Of a DNA stretch of 64,000 nucleotides, positions 21,622 through 33,095 are shown in pieces; the first letter of the stretch is position 1; each line of letters begins with the position of its first letter. Source of the stretch: Trachythela sp. YZ-2020. Lineage: Eukaryota; Cnidaria; Anthozoa; Malacalcyonacea; Clavulariidae. The DNA is taken from assembly GCA_016169945.1 (NCBI GenBank), contig JADLSH010000358.1, forward strand, positions 2,637,001 to 2,701,000, in the 5' to 3' direction. The notes under the pieces are model-generated. The model saw only the letters and a list, made by a program, of their open reading frames with translations. It did no database searches and was not told the DNA's origin. The translations under genes were made by a program, and so were the position numbers.

Positions 21622-23334
21622 TTATTCTGGATTATTTATTAAAGGTGGCAAAAAGTTTGTCAAATATGAACAAACAACCCAGATCTTATTTGAATCTGAA
21701 CTTAATGTTATTGGATATATAGTTTTTAAGATTTTGAAAGTTTTTATTCGCGAAATAGCACGTTCAACATGAATCCTCACATAGGCAATTCGCCGAGTTT
21801 CAGTTTCTTCGTCAATGGACAAGTGGTCCTTTTCTCTCAGAAATGGAGGGATATTGAGAGAAACACCCTGCGGCATATCACCTTCGATCTCGAAGCCTTT
21901 ATCAGCCATGACAGAGTCACCTTCTTCCAATAAATTTAGGATTCCACAATCCAATATTCAGATACAAATGATACAGCTCCAGAAGGATTAATTCCAACCA
22001 GTCCTTTTGCAGTATTGTGGTGCTTATAGTTAGAATATGTAGCACTTTGGCTTCTGAAAGAGCTTGGTGTTTCTAGAAATATTTCAGTGCAATCAATGAT
22101 TACTAGGGTTGATGGGTACATTTCTTTGAATGCTGTTGGCATGTTTTGATCAACATAAGATCTTGATGGCCATATAGGGATACTCCGACACCGAGAATGC
22201 AAAAAATCCAACCATGTTACAATTATCCTCGACATGTATGTCTGTGAAATTCCAGGCCTTACAGCCAGGTCTTCTTCTAGCAGTCCTAAACGAAGGCGAA
22301 CCAATACCAAGAAAAGTTCTTGTTCGGGTGAAAATGATCTTTTACGACCATGTTTCACTGCATCACTGGATGTAAGATTGTCAGGATTTGTATTGCTGCC
22401 ATAATAAATAAGATGGTTTACTGCTTTTCCAAGGCTGTCAAAGAGTGCTTTAAAAGTGGTATAATACTGACGTCCTGAATAAAACCTGATCAGTTTGTCA
22501 TCATGTTTCAAATTTTCAACAGAGAAAGACATTTTATTTTGTTCATGTTTAATTTCCTTTTTAAGTTGAATAACTTGAATATTATGTTGCCCGTTCTCAG
22601 CTTGAAGTTTTTGGTTTTCTTTTGTTAACAAAGCAATCTTTTCCTCAAGCATGCTTGACTCCTCCACTGTTTCTTTGGCAGCAGGCATAGTTTCAGGATC
22701 ATTTGGATCAATATTTTCAAGGTTTGAGTTTGCATCTTCCTCAACTCGGAAAATAAACGGCGTCTACCCCGTGGCGTCGTTCCATTGGCATTGTTTTTTT
22801 AAACGAATGTCCGGTTCCTGGCTTTTACAGTTGGTCTTGGATTGCAGGGTTTACCCGGCTTGGTTGCTTGCGAACTAGGTACAATGGTTATAAGTTTTCT
22901 TGCCTCCAGAAAAGTGCTCCGAACAAACTCTGTGATCTATCGTTGGCGTAAAATTTATTCGGGAAATCAAGCGTATCCATTTCTTTCGAAATTCTACCTA
23001 TTCTTTGCATTTCCATTGGAAAAATTGTAGAAGGAAAGCTCGGGACTCCATTTGTTGTTGTTGAAACAACCAGGGACAAAACAGGTGAAGCCGCCACATA
23101 GATTTTTTCAACGTAGAATTGGAATTTTCATCAATATTACACAGCAGGTGAAGCCGCCACATAGATTTTTTCAACGTAGAATTGGAGTTTTCGTCAATAT
23201 TTTTGGAGCTAGCTAACATTCGTCCACCCGGGTAAGAGCTCTGAACTGGGGCTTTCGTTTGTCAGCGTAGCGTCTAAAAGATCGCGAACAACTTCAACAC
23301 AAATGAGCTCAGCATTCTGTGCTGACTCCATGTT
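21622..23334 (-). pseudogene. IS4EU/ISL2EU transposase (THAP domain plus DDE_Tnp_4)
   Basis: Right to left: a start at about 23334, a THAP-like zone with VCSEHFSGGKKTYNH near 22890-22935 (read across frames), a coiled-coil stretch (about 22690-22540), a helix-turn-helix-like region with GRKRSFSPEQELFLVLVRLR (about 22355-22295) and SQTYMSRIIVTWLDFL, then the DDE core: VIIDCTEIFLE (first Asp, about 22100), DSVMADKGFEIEG (second Asp, about 21905) and RIHVERAISRIK (Glu, about 21770). A frameshift at about 21945 splits the catalytic core, and the THAP part is also shifted and partly duplicated. Convergent with the SWIM/YqaJ gene, as expected for an autonomous element of this type. Confidence 0.85.
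23081..23210. repeat. Two direct copies of a 65 bp unit in the THAP coding region
   Basis: The unit GGTGAAGCCGCCACATAGAT... at 23081-23145 is repeated at 23146-23206 with few differences; on the minus strand each gives IDENSNSTLKKSMWRL. It lies at the N-terminal side of the transposase and changes frame relative to an undup copy. Confidence 0.8.
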
Positions 23335-23399
23335 GATTTGTTTTGAAATATGACTACTAATTCAGAATTCATCGCGCGCGTTAACCCTTGTGACGTCAT

Positions 23400-24480
23400 C
23401 AGGCTTAAGCTTTATGGAGTTTTGTTTTAATGATATATATTGAATTTGTGTTTGGTAGTCTTTTACAGTCCTTTCATAATACAACTTATGGTGTCAAAGT
23501 CTGCACACTCACTATAAGCTTTGTAACCATTTTTTAAGCGTCTACTGGCAAGTTCCCAAATTGTCCTTGGCAAAGTTGCTCGATCCTTCAAGCTTTTGGT
23601 AGCGGCAGTCACCTACTGTGTAGTTGGATATTGTAGTATTTATTGATGGAGTTATAGGGGTCACATCAAAATAAGTTGCATTATTTTCGGGGGGAGGGGG
23701 TTAAAATAATTTTATATAAGGAGGCAACAACAATTAAAAATACATTTGTCATTTGTCATTTGTGCCAGTTCGAGTCCCCTGTAATTAAAGATCGGTCCCT
23801 GGTTATTTGAATATACAATAGTATCTTGGGGCAGAACGAAGCGCTAGTAATTTTTAGACTATATATTTTACCCGCACAGTTTCTAGATATACCGGATGAA
23901 CCATACAATATGAGTTTACGGTCACTGTACGTACTAAGAAATGAGTTAATTTTGATAAAATCTTGAAGCAATAATGTTACAGTATTTAAAGATTTTTGGA
24001 AGACGATTTTGTAAAAAAGGAAATTTTGAGTTATAGAGAAGGAAATTAGTTAATGTTGAGGAGTGGAAACACTGGCCTTAGTAGAAAGAACTTGGTTGCA
24101 GCGCTTAGGCAAAAATACTAATTCTATGTGTCTGCTCAAGTCAAAAGAGGAATAATTTAAGCAGATGTGTCAGAAACTAGATTGGGAGATCTGTTAAGGA
24201 TCGCGAGAAGTCCCATCCCATTTCCTAAAAATTGTTTATCCTATTCCCAGTGGTTAAATTCCAGTCCCAGTGCAGTGAATCCCATTTTCCCTGTCCAAAA
24301 ATAGGCAAATTCCAGTTCCCGTTTTACCCCTTCAGGACCCTCTTTAATGATATTTTAACGTTCTTCCTACTTTTTATATTGATTCTTTATCAACAACAAA
24401 AAGCAACTTTAATATTGAAACTTCGCAACATCAAACAACAATAAACAGTCTGTAGCAATCTTTTATCAATTTCAAGTATT
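23400..24480. other. No gene seen
   Basis: Mixed AT-rich sequence. 24205-24350 is a pyrimidine-rich stretch with repeated TTCCAGTCCC/ATCCCATTTT-like words that could be the end of a non-autonomous DNA element; a 71-codon open frame on the minus strand at 23756-23971 is not recognisable. Confidence 0.4.
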
Positions 24481-25745
24481 GTTAAAGATAAGCACAATAA
24501 CCCTTGCGAATCCGATAACAGTTTCAATAATAAATTAAAACAAGCATTTGAAAAATGTTTTCCTTTAAAGAAAAGACAAATATAATAAAAGTCCTTGGAT
24601 GACTCAAGGCATTTCTAAGTCTGTAGAAAAGAAAAACATACTTTACAAGAAGTGTCTCAAAAACTCAAGTAACAAAAATGAGACCTTCTAGAAAATATAT
24701 AAGCATAAACTAAAACACCTAACAAATATTACGATAAAAGGAATATTTTGAAAATCAATTTATTAAATATAAAAATGATAGCAAAATAACACGGCAAACT
24801 ACCATCAAATATTCAATGGAAATAAAATTAGAGAAATACTTCCAGATACATTTCGACAAAAAATTCAAATGTTAGATTATCTGACCCAGTTGAGGTAGCA
24901 AACAAATTTAATGAAATATAGGACCAAATTTGGCCAAAAATATTCGCAAAAATGACACAATAACATTCGAAAAATATCTCAATGGTAACTATCGAGAAAG
25001 TATGTTCTTTGAACCTTTTACTGAGTTTAAAATAATTACTGAGATTGATAAATTGAATTCAAAAAAGTGCAGGATATGATCAATTTAATGCAAAAGTATA
25101 AAAAGTTACAAAAAATAGATCAGTAAACCTCTTGCACATATTTTAAATTTAACCTTTCGAAATGGGATAATTCCAACTCTTGTCATCCCCTCATTAAAGC
25201 AAATGAAAAAAGCTTATTAGACCAATATCAGTTCTCACCTTTTTTTTCGAAACTACTAGAAAAAATTATCTACGATAGGCTGATTTCTTATCTTGAAAAA
25301 CACCATATTTTAATTCTAAACATCAATATGGCTTCAGAAAAAATCGAACAAGGAAACATGCTATAATTAAACTAACTGACAAAATCTCAAAAGCTATAGG
25401 TGACGGTAAATATACAATTGGTATTTTTCTTGATCTTTCAAAAGCCTTTGAGACTTAAAAAAGCTTGAACACTGATTATGGTATAACAGGAAATTGTCTA
25501 AGATGGTCTGAAAACTATTTACATGGAAGAACACAAATTGTTAAATTTGGTCATCATAGATCAAACAAAATAACTATTTCTACAGGAGTTCCCCAAAGTT
25601 CAATTCTTGGACCATTTTAATTACTTTTTCTTCTATACATTAACGACATTGAAAACTGTAGTAAAATTATCTGTTTTGTATGCTGATGATACTGATTATC
25701 ATGCATATACAATATGCAAAGGGAAAAAATTATTGGTAATTGACA
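24480..25745 (+). pseudogene. Decayed LINE reverse transcriptase
   Basis: Reads, with many frame changes, KLLEKIIYDRL (25250), NQYGFRKNRTRKHA-like (25325), IFLDLSKAFE (25425), GITGNCLRW (25480), GVPQSSILGPF (25590), FLLYINDIENC and the catalytic YADDTDYH at about 25680-25700. This is ORF2 of a jockey/CR1-type LINE without its endonuclease and 3' end. Strongly mutated and more AT-rich than the other copies, so probably old. Confidence 0.75.
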
Positions 25746-25879
25746 GCAAAGCGGGAGTGCGTTTTGTTATCACAAGTTTGATTTCAGACCAAAATTGCAC
25801 CACACGAAATTCAATTTCCATTTTATTATATTCATTTTGAAAGCTAAATCATTTTTTAAATCGGAAGTAGTATTTAATT

Positions 25880-26640
25880 ATTCGGCGGTTGACTGTTGTG
25901 TAAAACTACCTGAAAATACAATAAGAACTTCGACGTTTCGAGCGAGGCCCTTGTGGAAGTTAGTAGGAAGTTAGTAACTTCCGTCTGGAAGTTAGTAGAA
26001 TGGGTCGGGGGAAAACATGTGATTTTATATAGTGAATACAAAAGCGATCAAGTGATAAAAAATAAACCAATCAGACGGATTTAATCAAAACAAACTACAA
26101 ACAAAATATGGAAATCACATCACAAAATATATTAGCATGTAAGGAGTAGCGAACAAAGCAGGAAAGACAGAAATTAAGAAAATATATATTAGAGGAGGTG
26201 AGATGTAAAGTATCTGCTGATGGCAGGCATAAACAGATAGGAGTTAAATGTAAGAGAGGCGCTCATTAATGCCGAGTGGATGAATGGTGCCAAGTTGGGA
26301 AATGAAACGCATTTCTTGCCTTTTGCGGCTATCATTACTACCAGAAATGGGACACAGAGCTCGAATTTTCATATCTGAAACACTGTGATTGCCAGTGTTG
26401 AAATGTCTGGCAAGAGGTTGTTTAGCATCATTGTTTACGACAGCACGACGATGCTCACCAAACCTTATCCTTAAATATCTACCAGTTTCACCAATATAGA
26501 GCATGCCACATTTACTGCTTGAAATACAGTAGATGAGATGAGAGGAGGTGCACGTGAAATGGTGCTCAATAGTTTACGTAGATTTTGGTGCCGAAATTGC
26601 AGTGGAAGAATTTATATACTTACAGGTTTTACAACCCAGC
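25880..26640 (-). mobile_element. Penelope-like element 3' part with GIY-YIG domain (copy A)
   Basis: 26504-26244 on the minus strand encodes MLYIGETGRYLRIRFGEHRR and on to GTIHPLGINERLSYI, a GIY-YIG endonuclease domain of the kind fused to Penelope-like reverse transcriptases. Upstream (to about 26620) is the Cys-rich HHFTC...YCIS linker. The 3' UTR reaches about 25885. It is truncated before the RT. The protein is about 93% identical to the plus-strand copy at 29294-29554. The first Tyr of the classic GIY is Leu-Tyr-Ile here (MLYIGETG). Confidence 0.85.
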
Positions 26641-27112
26641 TTTTATAACTTCTAAACCAGCACTCCAGTTTACGTGGGAGATCAGTGAGACCAGTATATC
26701 GTTCTTAGATATACTTGTATCTATCAATGCCATACCAAAAGTCAGGAAATGAGAAACTTTTTTGTCCAGCGCGGTTATCCAACCCCTCTCTTAGATACTG
26801 CCTTTTCGAAGGCCTCCAATATTCCCCGATCCGAAACCCTTAGAGACCCTGTGTCTAATGTTCCCAACAACAAAATACCCCTAGTTCTCAGTTACCATCC
26901 CTTCAATTTGAAAGTAAGGGATGTCATTAGGAAGATTTTTCATGTCTTGAAAAAAACCCCTGAAACATCTTCCATTTTCACTGATAATTCCTTAGTCTCG
27001 TTTCGACATAGTTAAAATATCCGTGAAACCCTAGTCCACAACTCTCTGCCACAGGACTCGTCGTCACCTAATGGCACGTTTCTTTGTGGTGTGAAGATTA
27101 AAAACCTCATGA
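26641..27112 (+). pseudogene. Penelope-like element copy B, RT C-terminal part
   Basis: Begins head-to-head with copy A. Reads FTWEISETSISFLDILVSI (26670-26725), then after a deletion EMRNFFVQRGYPTPLLDTAF and IPLVLSYHPFNLKVRDVIRK (26749-26940), ending after LVHNSLPQDSSSPNG. These are the end of the RT and the linker of Penelope-like elements. One stop at 27013. The next part of the element (GIY-YIG) is displaced to 29212 by a LINE insertion. Confidence 0.75.
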
Positions 27113-29211
27113 AAAAAGGGATACTTTACATCGAATTTTCTTGATGACCAGAAAGGAGACGGACTGGGATACGTATACATTAACGCGCAATCAAGTAAAA
27201 GTCATACTAAAACAAGCAGAAGAAAACTACATGACTGGAAAGGTGTGGCAGGATAAGAATAATTCCAACTCGTTATGGAAAATAATCAATCGATGTATCC
27301 CCTCAAAGTCCACAACTAAACCAACTTACTCCAAAAACACACTGATTATTGCAAATGAGTTCAACAAATACTTTTTCTCCGCGGGACCATCAGCCTCCAT
27401 AAAAGCCACGCAATTGGCGTTGGACCGCAACATCGATATATCAAACTCACATCCAGATAATACCCAATATCCAGATGGAGAACAATTTAATTTTCGATGG
27501 ATCTAATGTGACGAAGTATATAAAATAATTTCGTCTATGCCATCTAATAAATCGCCAGGTATCGACCTGATATCAATGCAAGTCCTTAAAGATAGTTTGC
27601 CTATCATGCTTCCCGCCTTAACTGATATCATTAATTGTTCTCTTACTACATCCACATTTCCCGATGCCTGGACGAAATCAGTTTTAATCCCATTGCAGAA
27701 GGAAGGTGATCACGAAATAGCAAGCAACAATCGTCCCCTGTCACTGTTGGTAGTAGCCTAGAAGGTTTTTGAAAAGATTGCTTTAAATCAATTCAGTGAA
27801 TATTTAACAAGAAGAAGAAAAACTTACACCTAATCAGAGTGGCAATAAAAAAAACCACGCTACCGAGACACTCAATGTTGCAGTTACTGATGCAATCCTC
27901 GCACCGATGGATAAGATATTGGACCTATCCAAAGCGTTTGACAGCATTGATCATCCTATTTTATTACGTAAACTGAGCAAGACAGGTCCTTCCCTGCCGC
28001 TGTAAAATGGTTTCAAAGCTATTTATCCGACAGAACCCAGATTGTACGCCTTGGTTTATGCAAAATTTATCGGGTGAAAGATTGCTTTGATAAAGATACC
28101 TTAAATTAAAACTGATTATTCAATTATTGGTTATATATATATCTTATTAGATGTTTTGGTATGTAGTATAGCTGTATATTTTTACGAGTTGTGCTATATT
28201 TTGACGAGCCCGCAGGGTGAGTCAAAATACAAACAACGAGTAAAAATGTTCAGCGATACTACATACCAAAACAACTAATTAGCTATTTATTATACAACTG
28301 CTTTGTAAAGTAATTTTTCATTGAACATTTTTTTGAAAAGGCAAGGTGCGGGATATGCATCGGCATTCAGGAGAATATGATAAGCATACATGAAGTAGTT
28401 TCTCATGCAAAAATTTCTCCAACATTTGATTGGCTAACAAAATAAACTTGTCAAACCGGTTTGAGAATAATTTTTATTTGTTTTATTGTTAATACATTTT
28501 TGCACACATCAGTATGTCAAACTGGTTTTCTACTATCTAAATAACCACGTATCCAAATAACTAACTGTCCAAATATCGCAGTATATTTGTACTCGTTTTT
28601 GGCGTTATTTGGACACTTCTTACTACAGTTGTATAATATAAGGAAGTTATTTTACTGTTCCACAGTTTGGGCTAACACATCCTCAACAAACATTAATTAA
28701 GAAGTTACAATTGGTACAAAATGTCGCCGCCAGAATCGTTACGAATACGCGTAAATTCGAACATATAACACCCGTTCTAAAATACCTAAAATGGTTACCC
28801 GTTGAAGACCAGTTGAAATATAGAGATATTTTAATGACATTCAAGTGTTCAAACGGAATTCTTACCTTAGTGATCCATTTTCTCAACGTGCTTCTGTTCA
28901 TGAACATGTGACTCGTGGCCGTAATGCACTTAATAATATACCGTCTCTCAAAACTAGTTCTGGTCAAAGAAGTTTTAAATATAGGGCACTAAAACTATGG
29001 AATGATTTGGACGAAAATTTAAAGGATAATAGAAATTTTAACTCTTTTAGAAAACATTTAAAAACCAATATGCTTGCTAGTTTTTTTAAATTAAACTATT
29101 TCAATACGTTTTATTACTTGTAAATAGACATAATATAGTTAGTTCCAAATAGTTATAACTGTATTCTGTAATTGAATCTGAAAAGCCCAGTTGGGAGATT
29201 TTAATAAAGTA
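27113..29211 (+). mobile_element. LINE inserted in Penelope copy B
   Basis: 5'-truncated CR1/L2-like LINE. 27141-27506 is the pre-RT region (SLWKIINRCIPSKS); RT follows as SNKSPGIDLISMQVLKD (27545), KSVLIPLQKEGDHE and a broken LDLSKAFDSIDH (27925). 28711-29123 is the C-terminal part (MVQNVAARIVTNTRK, ITPVLKYLKWLPV, then ALKLWNDLDENLKDN). The RT palm around YADD is replaced by about 500 bp of foldback-like DNA (28130-28650). The 3' end shows (AAGTAT)n-like repeats (29200-29220). Not active. Confidence 0.75.
28130..28650. mobile_element. Foldback MITEs inside the LINE
   Basis: Two inverted structures: TGTTTTGGTATGTAGTATAG at 28152 opposite CGATACTACATACCAAAACA ending at 28272; and TTATTATACAACTGCTTTG at 28287 opposite CAGTTGTATAATATAAG ending at about 28643. 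Non-coding; families unknown. Confidence 0.55.
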
Positions 29212-29880
29212 TAAGTATAAGTACACTATTAAGCACCATTTCACGTGCAACTTCTCTCATCTCATCTACTGTATTTCATGCAGTAAATGTGGCATGCTCT
29301 ATATTGGTGAAACTGGTAGATATTTAAGGATAAGGTTTGGTGAGCATCGTCGTGCTGTCGTAAACAATGATGCTAAACAACCTGTTGCCAGATATTTCAA
29401 CACTGGCAATCACGGTGTTTCAGATATGAAAATTCGAGCTCTGTGTCCCACTTCTGGTAGTAATGATAGCCGCAAAAGGCAAGAAATGCGTCTCATTTCC
29501 CAACTTGGCACCATTCATCCTCTCGGCATTAATGAGCGCCTCTCTTACATTTAACTCCTGTCTGTTTATGCCTGCCATCAGCAAATACTCTACATCTCAC
29601 CTCCTCTAATATATAGTTCCTTAATTCCTTTCTTTTTTGCTTTGTTCGCTGCTCCTTATATGTTAATATATTTTGTGATGTGATTTCCATATTTTATTTA
29701 TAGTTTGTTTTGATTAAATCCGTCTGATTGGTTTATTTTTTATCACTTGATCGCTTTTGTATTCACTATAAAAGCACATGTTTTCCCCGACCCATTCGAC
29801 TAACTTCCAGACGAAGGGCCTTCGCTCGAAACTCAGTATACTCGAAATACTCCAAAACGGAGAAAATATAATAACAACCA
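29212..29880 (+). mobile_element. Penelope-like element copy B, GIY-YIG domain and 3' UTR
   Basis: Continues copy B: a Cys-containing linker (HHFTCNFSHLIYCIS, CSKCG) runs directly into the GIY-YIG domain at 29294-29554 (MLYIGETGRYLRIRFGEH ... GINERLSYI). The arrangement RT, Cys-rich linker, GIY-YIG is that of endonuclease-bearing Penelope-like elements. The 3' UTR (to about 29880) matches copy A's in inverted orientation. The reading frame is intact over this domain. Confidence 0.85.
29800..29840 (+). ncRNA. Candidate degenerate hammerhead-like motif in Penelope 3' UTR
   Basis: CAGACGA, then GGGC-CTTC-GCTC (a 4 bp stem with a GU pair), then GAAAC at 29808-29832 resembles the CUGANGA / stem II / GAAA core of hammerhead ribozymes, which are known from Penelope-like elements. 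Copy A has the same GGGC..GCTC-GAAAC-GTC at 25956-25931. The second core base is A instead of U, so cleavage activity is doubtful. Motif seen; function inferred. Confidence 0.3.
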
Positions 29881-30480
29881 AGAATACAAAAATAGGAAAA
29901 GAACCATGGTTAGCATTCCATGATCAAGTTTGGCTTGCTTAAATCGAAAAGAGGGTAAATGTTTACAATTTTTTTAAACTGGAACTGTAGTTGCTGAGAA
30001 TTGTTTGTGTGTTGAGCAAACGCAGGGCTACAAGTGTCGCTTGTAATAAGCCTGAAGGAATTTTAAACTTTTTCAAACATTTGAAAAAGGTTTATCTTTA
30101 AAACAGCGTATTATTTTAGATAGTTTCGTAGTTTGCCTATATTTATTACGAAATTTAAAGATTAAACAAAAAATGACTTATGAAATGAGTTGAACTAGCA
30201 GCTTCTTTTCCGAGTTGTTTTCTGCTATTTTCGAAAAACTGTTATTAAATTATCAAGCATTCGTATACAAATGCATCTGACTAAGTAAAACACTACTAAA
30301 TACACCAAGTTTTTATAAAATATTAACACAGATATTTGGATATTTAATCAATTGCCATATAATAAACAACTTAGTAACCTCGACCGTTCGGACTGTACGG
30401 GAAAATATTAAAGTGGAAGTCAAGTCCGTTCTGCGCAAATGTTCTGCGCATTGTTTACATGCTTTGTTTTGATACACTAT
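29881..30480. other. No gene seen
   Basis: AT-rich intron-like sequence between the Penelope remnant and the P2RX7-domain gene. Confidence 0.4.
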
Positions 30481-30499
30481 AACTGTCTTACATGAAGCC

Positions 30500-32146
30500 T
30501 TTTGCCTGCTGTTGTTCTCACTGCACCTGGATTTTAGTGACTTTGTGTCTTGTGTGTGGTCTTTTTATACAATACTTACACTATTTTTTTACCTGCTTCA
30601 TGGGAAGTTAAACGAAATGCCACCTTTCCTCGCTAAACACAAAAAAGCCATGCCGCATTATACAACAATGGACGAAAGTCGAAACACAGTTGATGAAATC
30701 GAGCGCAGTCAAATATTCGAGGACATTGCACAAGTTCCCAATGTGGACATAAACATGGCAGTATGTTCATGTCATGGAATGTGTTTGCGGGAAAAGGGAA
30801 GAAATGCTTGTCCTTGTAAAGAAAAGGGCAGTATTGCTCTTCCGTTTGCCACCCAGACAGAAGTTCGTGTTTGAATCGACGGAATCTACAAGAAGCGACA
30901 CCGATTCATTCGAAACATCTGAAAGTGTCAAAGTGAAACGCAGGTACGTATTAAAGTGTAAAAAATGTAAGTGTTGCCGAATTTTAGTTGTTAAAAATAT
31001 TTATAATTATGTAATGTCTAATAATTTCAGGGTGAAGAACGTGATAGTAGTGACGAGATGAGACCAGAACCAAGTGCAAAGCGAGGGAGAGGTCGTGTGA
31101 ACGCGGTCAAAGAAAAACTGGCAAAACATCTTGCAACTGTGGAAATGCGACAGAAACAACCAGGGGACGTGGTGGATCAAGAACCAGAGGTCATGGGAGA
31201 AGCCGTGAGGGATTGTGCAGTATGGAGGAAAACGCCGAAAAACGTCTCTGACCCACGAGCAGCATCTGCAGGTAGCATTGGCAATGTATCTGTACTTGTG
31301 CTTGTGATTAATTTCAACATATGCATATATATGTGTTGAAGATAACATAGTATTTTGTTAAAATGGCACTTTTAATACCTGTAGTTGTATATCATTTTCC
31401 CACTACAGTATATAGTTTGTTTCAAGTGATTGTGTCCACTCACTGTGTAAACACACTCTATACCCACTGATCAAATTGATGGTGTATTGTATTTTAATGT
31501 TTATAGGGTGTGTTGGTGTTCACATCCTTGATTCAATGGTGTGTCAAACTAAAGACTTTTTGCACATCAACAAGTTACATACTATTTCCCCTTTGCTTCA
31601 GCTAACCTGGAATTTGGTTGAAAGTGTAAATTTGGAGGCTTTGAGAAGGTTGGAACTGGAATTGTTGCGAAGACAGCCAGCAACGTTTTCTGACTTGGTG
31701 AATTACCAATAAATCTGCCACAAGGTCAGGATGAATCATCCCAACCAGACCTTCCATCAGACAGATATCCTGAATGGTGTTTTTGTGGCCATTAGCACCA
31801 ATGCTCACCCAAGATGAAAACAAACCTTGTTCAATAAGAGTTATGCCTGGTGTGACAACAAAGCCTTTGTTCAACCAGCTTGTCCTGAATGCAAATGTTT
31901 TGGACATTGCAATGAGGTATAGAGAGGACATTGCAATGAGGTATAGAGAGGACATTCCAGTTATGGAACACCCCAGAAACAATGAACACTTTAGGCATTC
32001 TGCATATAGTTTGTTCTATGGCAGCATGGGCGTTTGGGCAGAGGCAACAGAGTAGTGGTGCCAAGTTGTAGTGTTCTTGCAATAAGAGCAAGGTATCCTT
32101 CTCCCAATGGAGTTTATACAGGTTTCCGGCCAGCTAGACTATAGTG
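30500..32146 (+). pseudogene. Cys-rich plus P2RX7-ballast-domain gene
   Basis: A multi-exon + strand gene remnant. Block 1 (about 30512-30945) has a Cys-rich motif, CSCHGMCLREKGRNACPCKE, and ends near GTACGT. Block 2 (31031-31271), after TAATTTCAG, is a basic linker ending at GTAGCA. Block 3 (about 31508-32146) is the intracellular ballast domain known from the C-terminus of P2X7 receptors: PSDRYPEWCFCG (31760), NVLDIAMRYRED (31895), FRHSAY (31990) and, one frame on, [22 protein letters not shown] to 32146. There are no P2X channel segments. Such stand-alone ballast-domain genes occur in invertebrate genomes, often repetitive. Breaks: frame change after 30850, a stop at 31710, a 21 bp in-frame duplication at 31906-31950, and a frameshift near 32005. 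Confidence 0.7.
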
Positions 32147-32494
32147 TTATTGGCAATACACAATAAATGACTTGTATAATGTACAGTATTTGTAAATTCT
32201 GGTTCAACAATTTCTTTTTGTTAAAGACAGATTCATATAGATTTTAATTATTACATATAATATATTTACACATAAAAATTTTCAGTTCATTTAGCTATTT
32301 GAACAAATTTGTTTGTATAATTAGATTAGATTATAAAAATATGCTACATATGCAATCATCAAAATTTTCAAAACGTAGATTTTTGCAACTCTCAAAAAAG
32401 CATACATTTAAATGTTGATCCTCTGGTGTGAGAATTATAGGTTGTTGAATAGAGCTTGACTTTTTACAATTGCACAACTTCTTCAATGAAATTT

Positions 32495-33095
32495 AACCCA
32501 TTAGCTAGGAATGTACCCAGATATGCCATACTTTAGTACTTTGTTCTGTCTAATGCCAGGCGAATTGACTTGCCAGTGCTACGGTACTGCCAGTTAATGG
32601 ATTAACAAACTATCTGCCAGACTGAGTGTCTCTTGTTAACCCATTAGCTGGCAATGCACCCAGGTACGCCCTACTTTAGTATTTTATTCTGTCTAACAGC
32701 ATACAATTTTACTTGCCAGCAGGGGTGGATCCAGCTTGGTTTGATAAGGGAGTGCTAAGTGGAGTAAGTGGACTTTGGTCATGAAGCAAGGAGTGACCTT
32801 CTACCAGGGAAGGGTGAATCACCACTGAGGACAGGATCAAGGGGGTTATCTTGTCAGAAAATGTTTAAAAAATAAGATTGGCCTACGTGGTCAAAAAGGC
32901 CCATGAATTGCCTGATATTATATTGATAAATGCCCTGTCACATCCAAAATTTGGATTTGATATGGGAATTGGCACCTCCCCCTTGGCCAAGGCTAGGGGC
33001 GGTGTGCACCCCTCCCCCCCCCCCCCCCAGTAAATCCATGTAATCCTGCTTGCCAGTGCGAGGATACTGCCAGTTAATGAATGATAATAACCCAC
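32495..33095. repeat. Two tandem copies of a short palindromic MITE-like unit
   Basis: Unit ends are TTAACCCATTAGCTGGCA and TGCCAGTTAATGGATTAA, inverted to each other. Copy 1 is about 32495-32605; copy 2 is 32636-32719 continuing at 33057-33090, split by a hAT-like insert. A related inner part (CCTACTTTAG..TCTAATGCCAGACGATTTTACT..TGGGTTAA) occurs again at 41145-41219. Confidence 0.65.
32720..33048. mobile_element. Non-autonomous hAT-like element, 329 bp
   Basis: Starts CAGGGGTGGATCC and ends GGATTTACATGG-like inverted sequence ending CCTG. It is bracketed by an 8 bp duplication CTTGCCAG (32712-32719 and 33049-33056). Removing it restores the repeat unit seen uninterrupted at 32575-32605 (ACTTGCCAGTG). 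8 bp duplications and CAGGGG ends are typical of hAT elements. It contains a C15-type homopolymer near 33013-33029. Confidence 0.7.

Noticed and set aside
23756..23971. 71-codon frame on the minus strand
   Set aside because: Not recognisable and no context.
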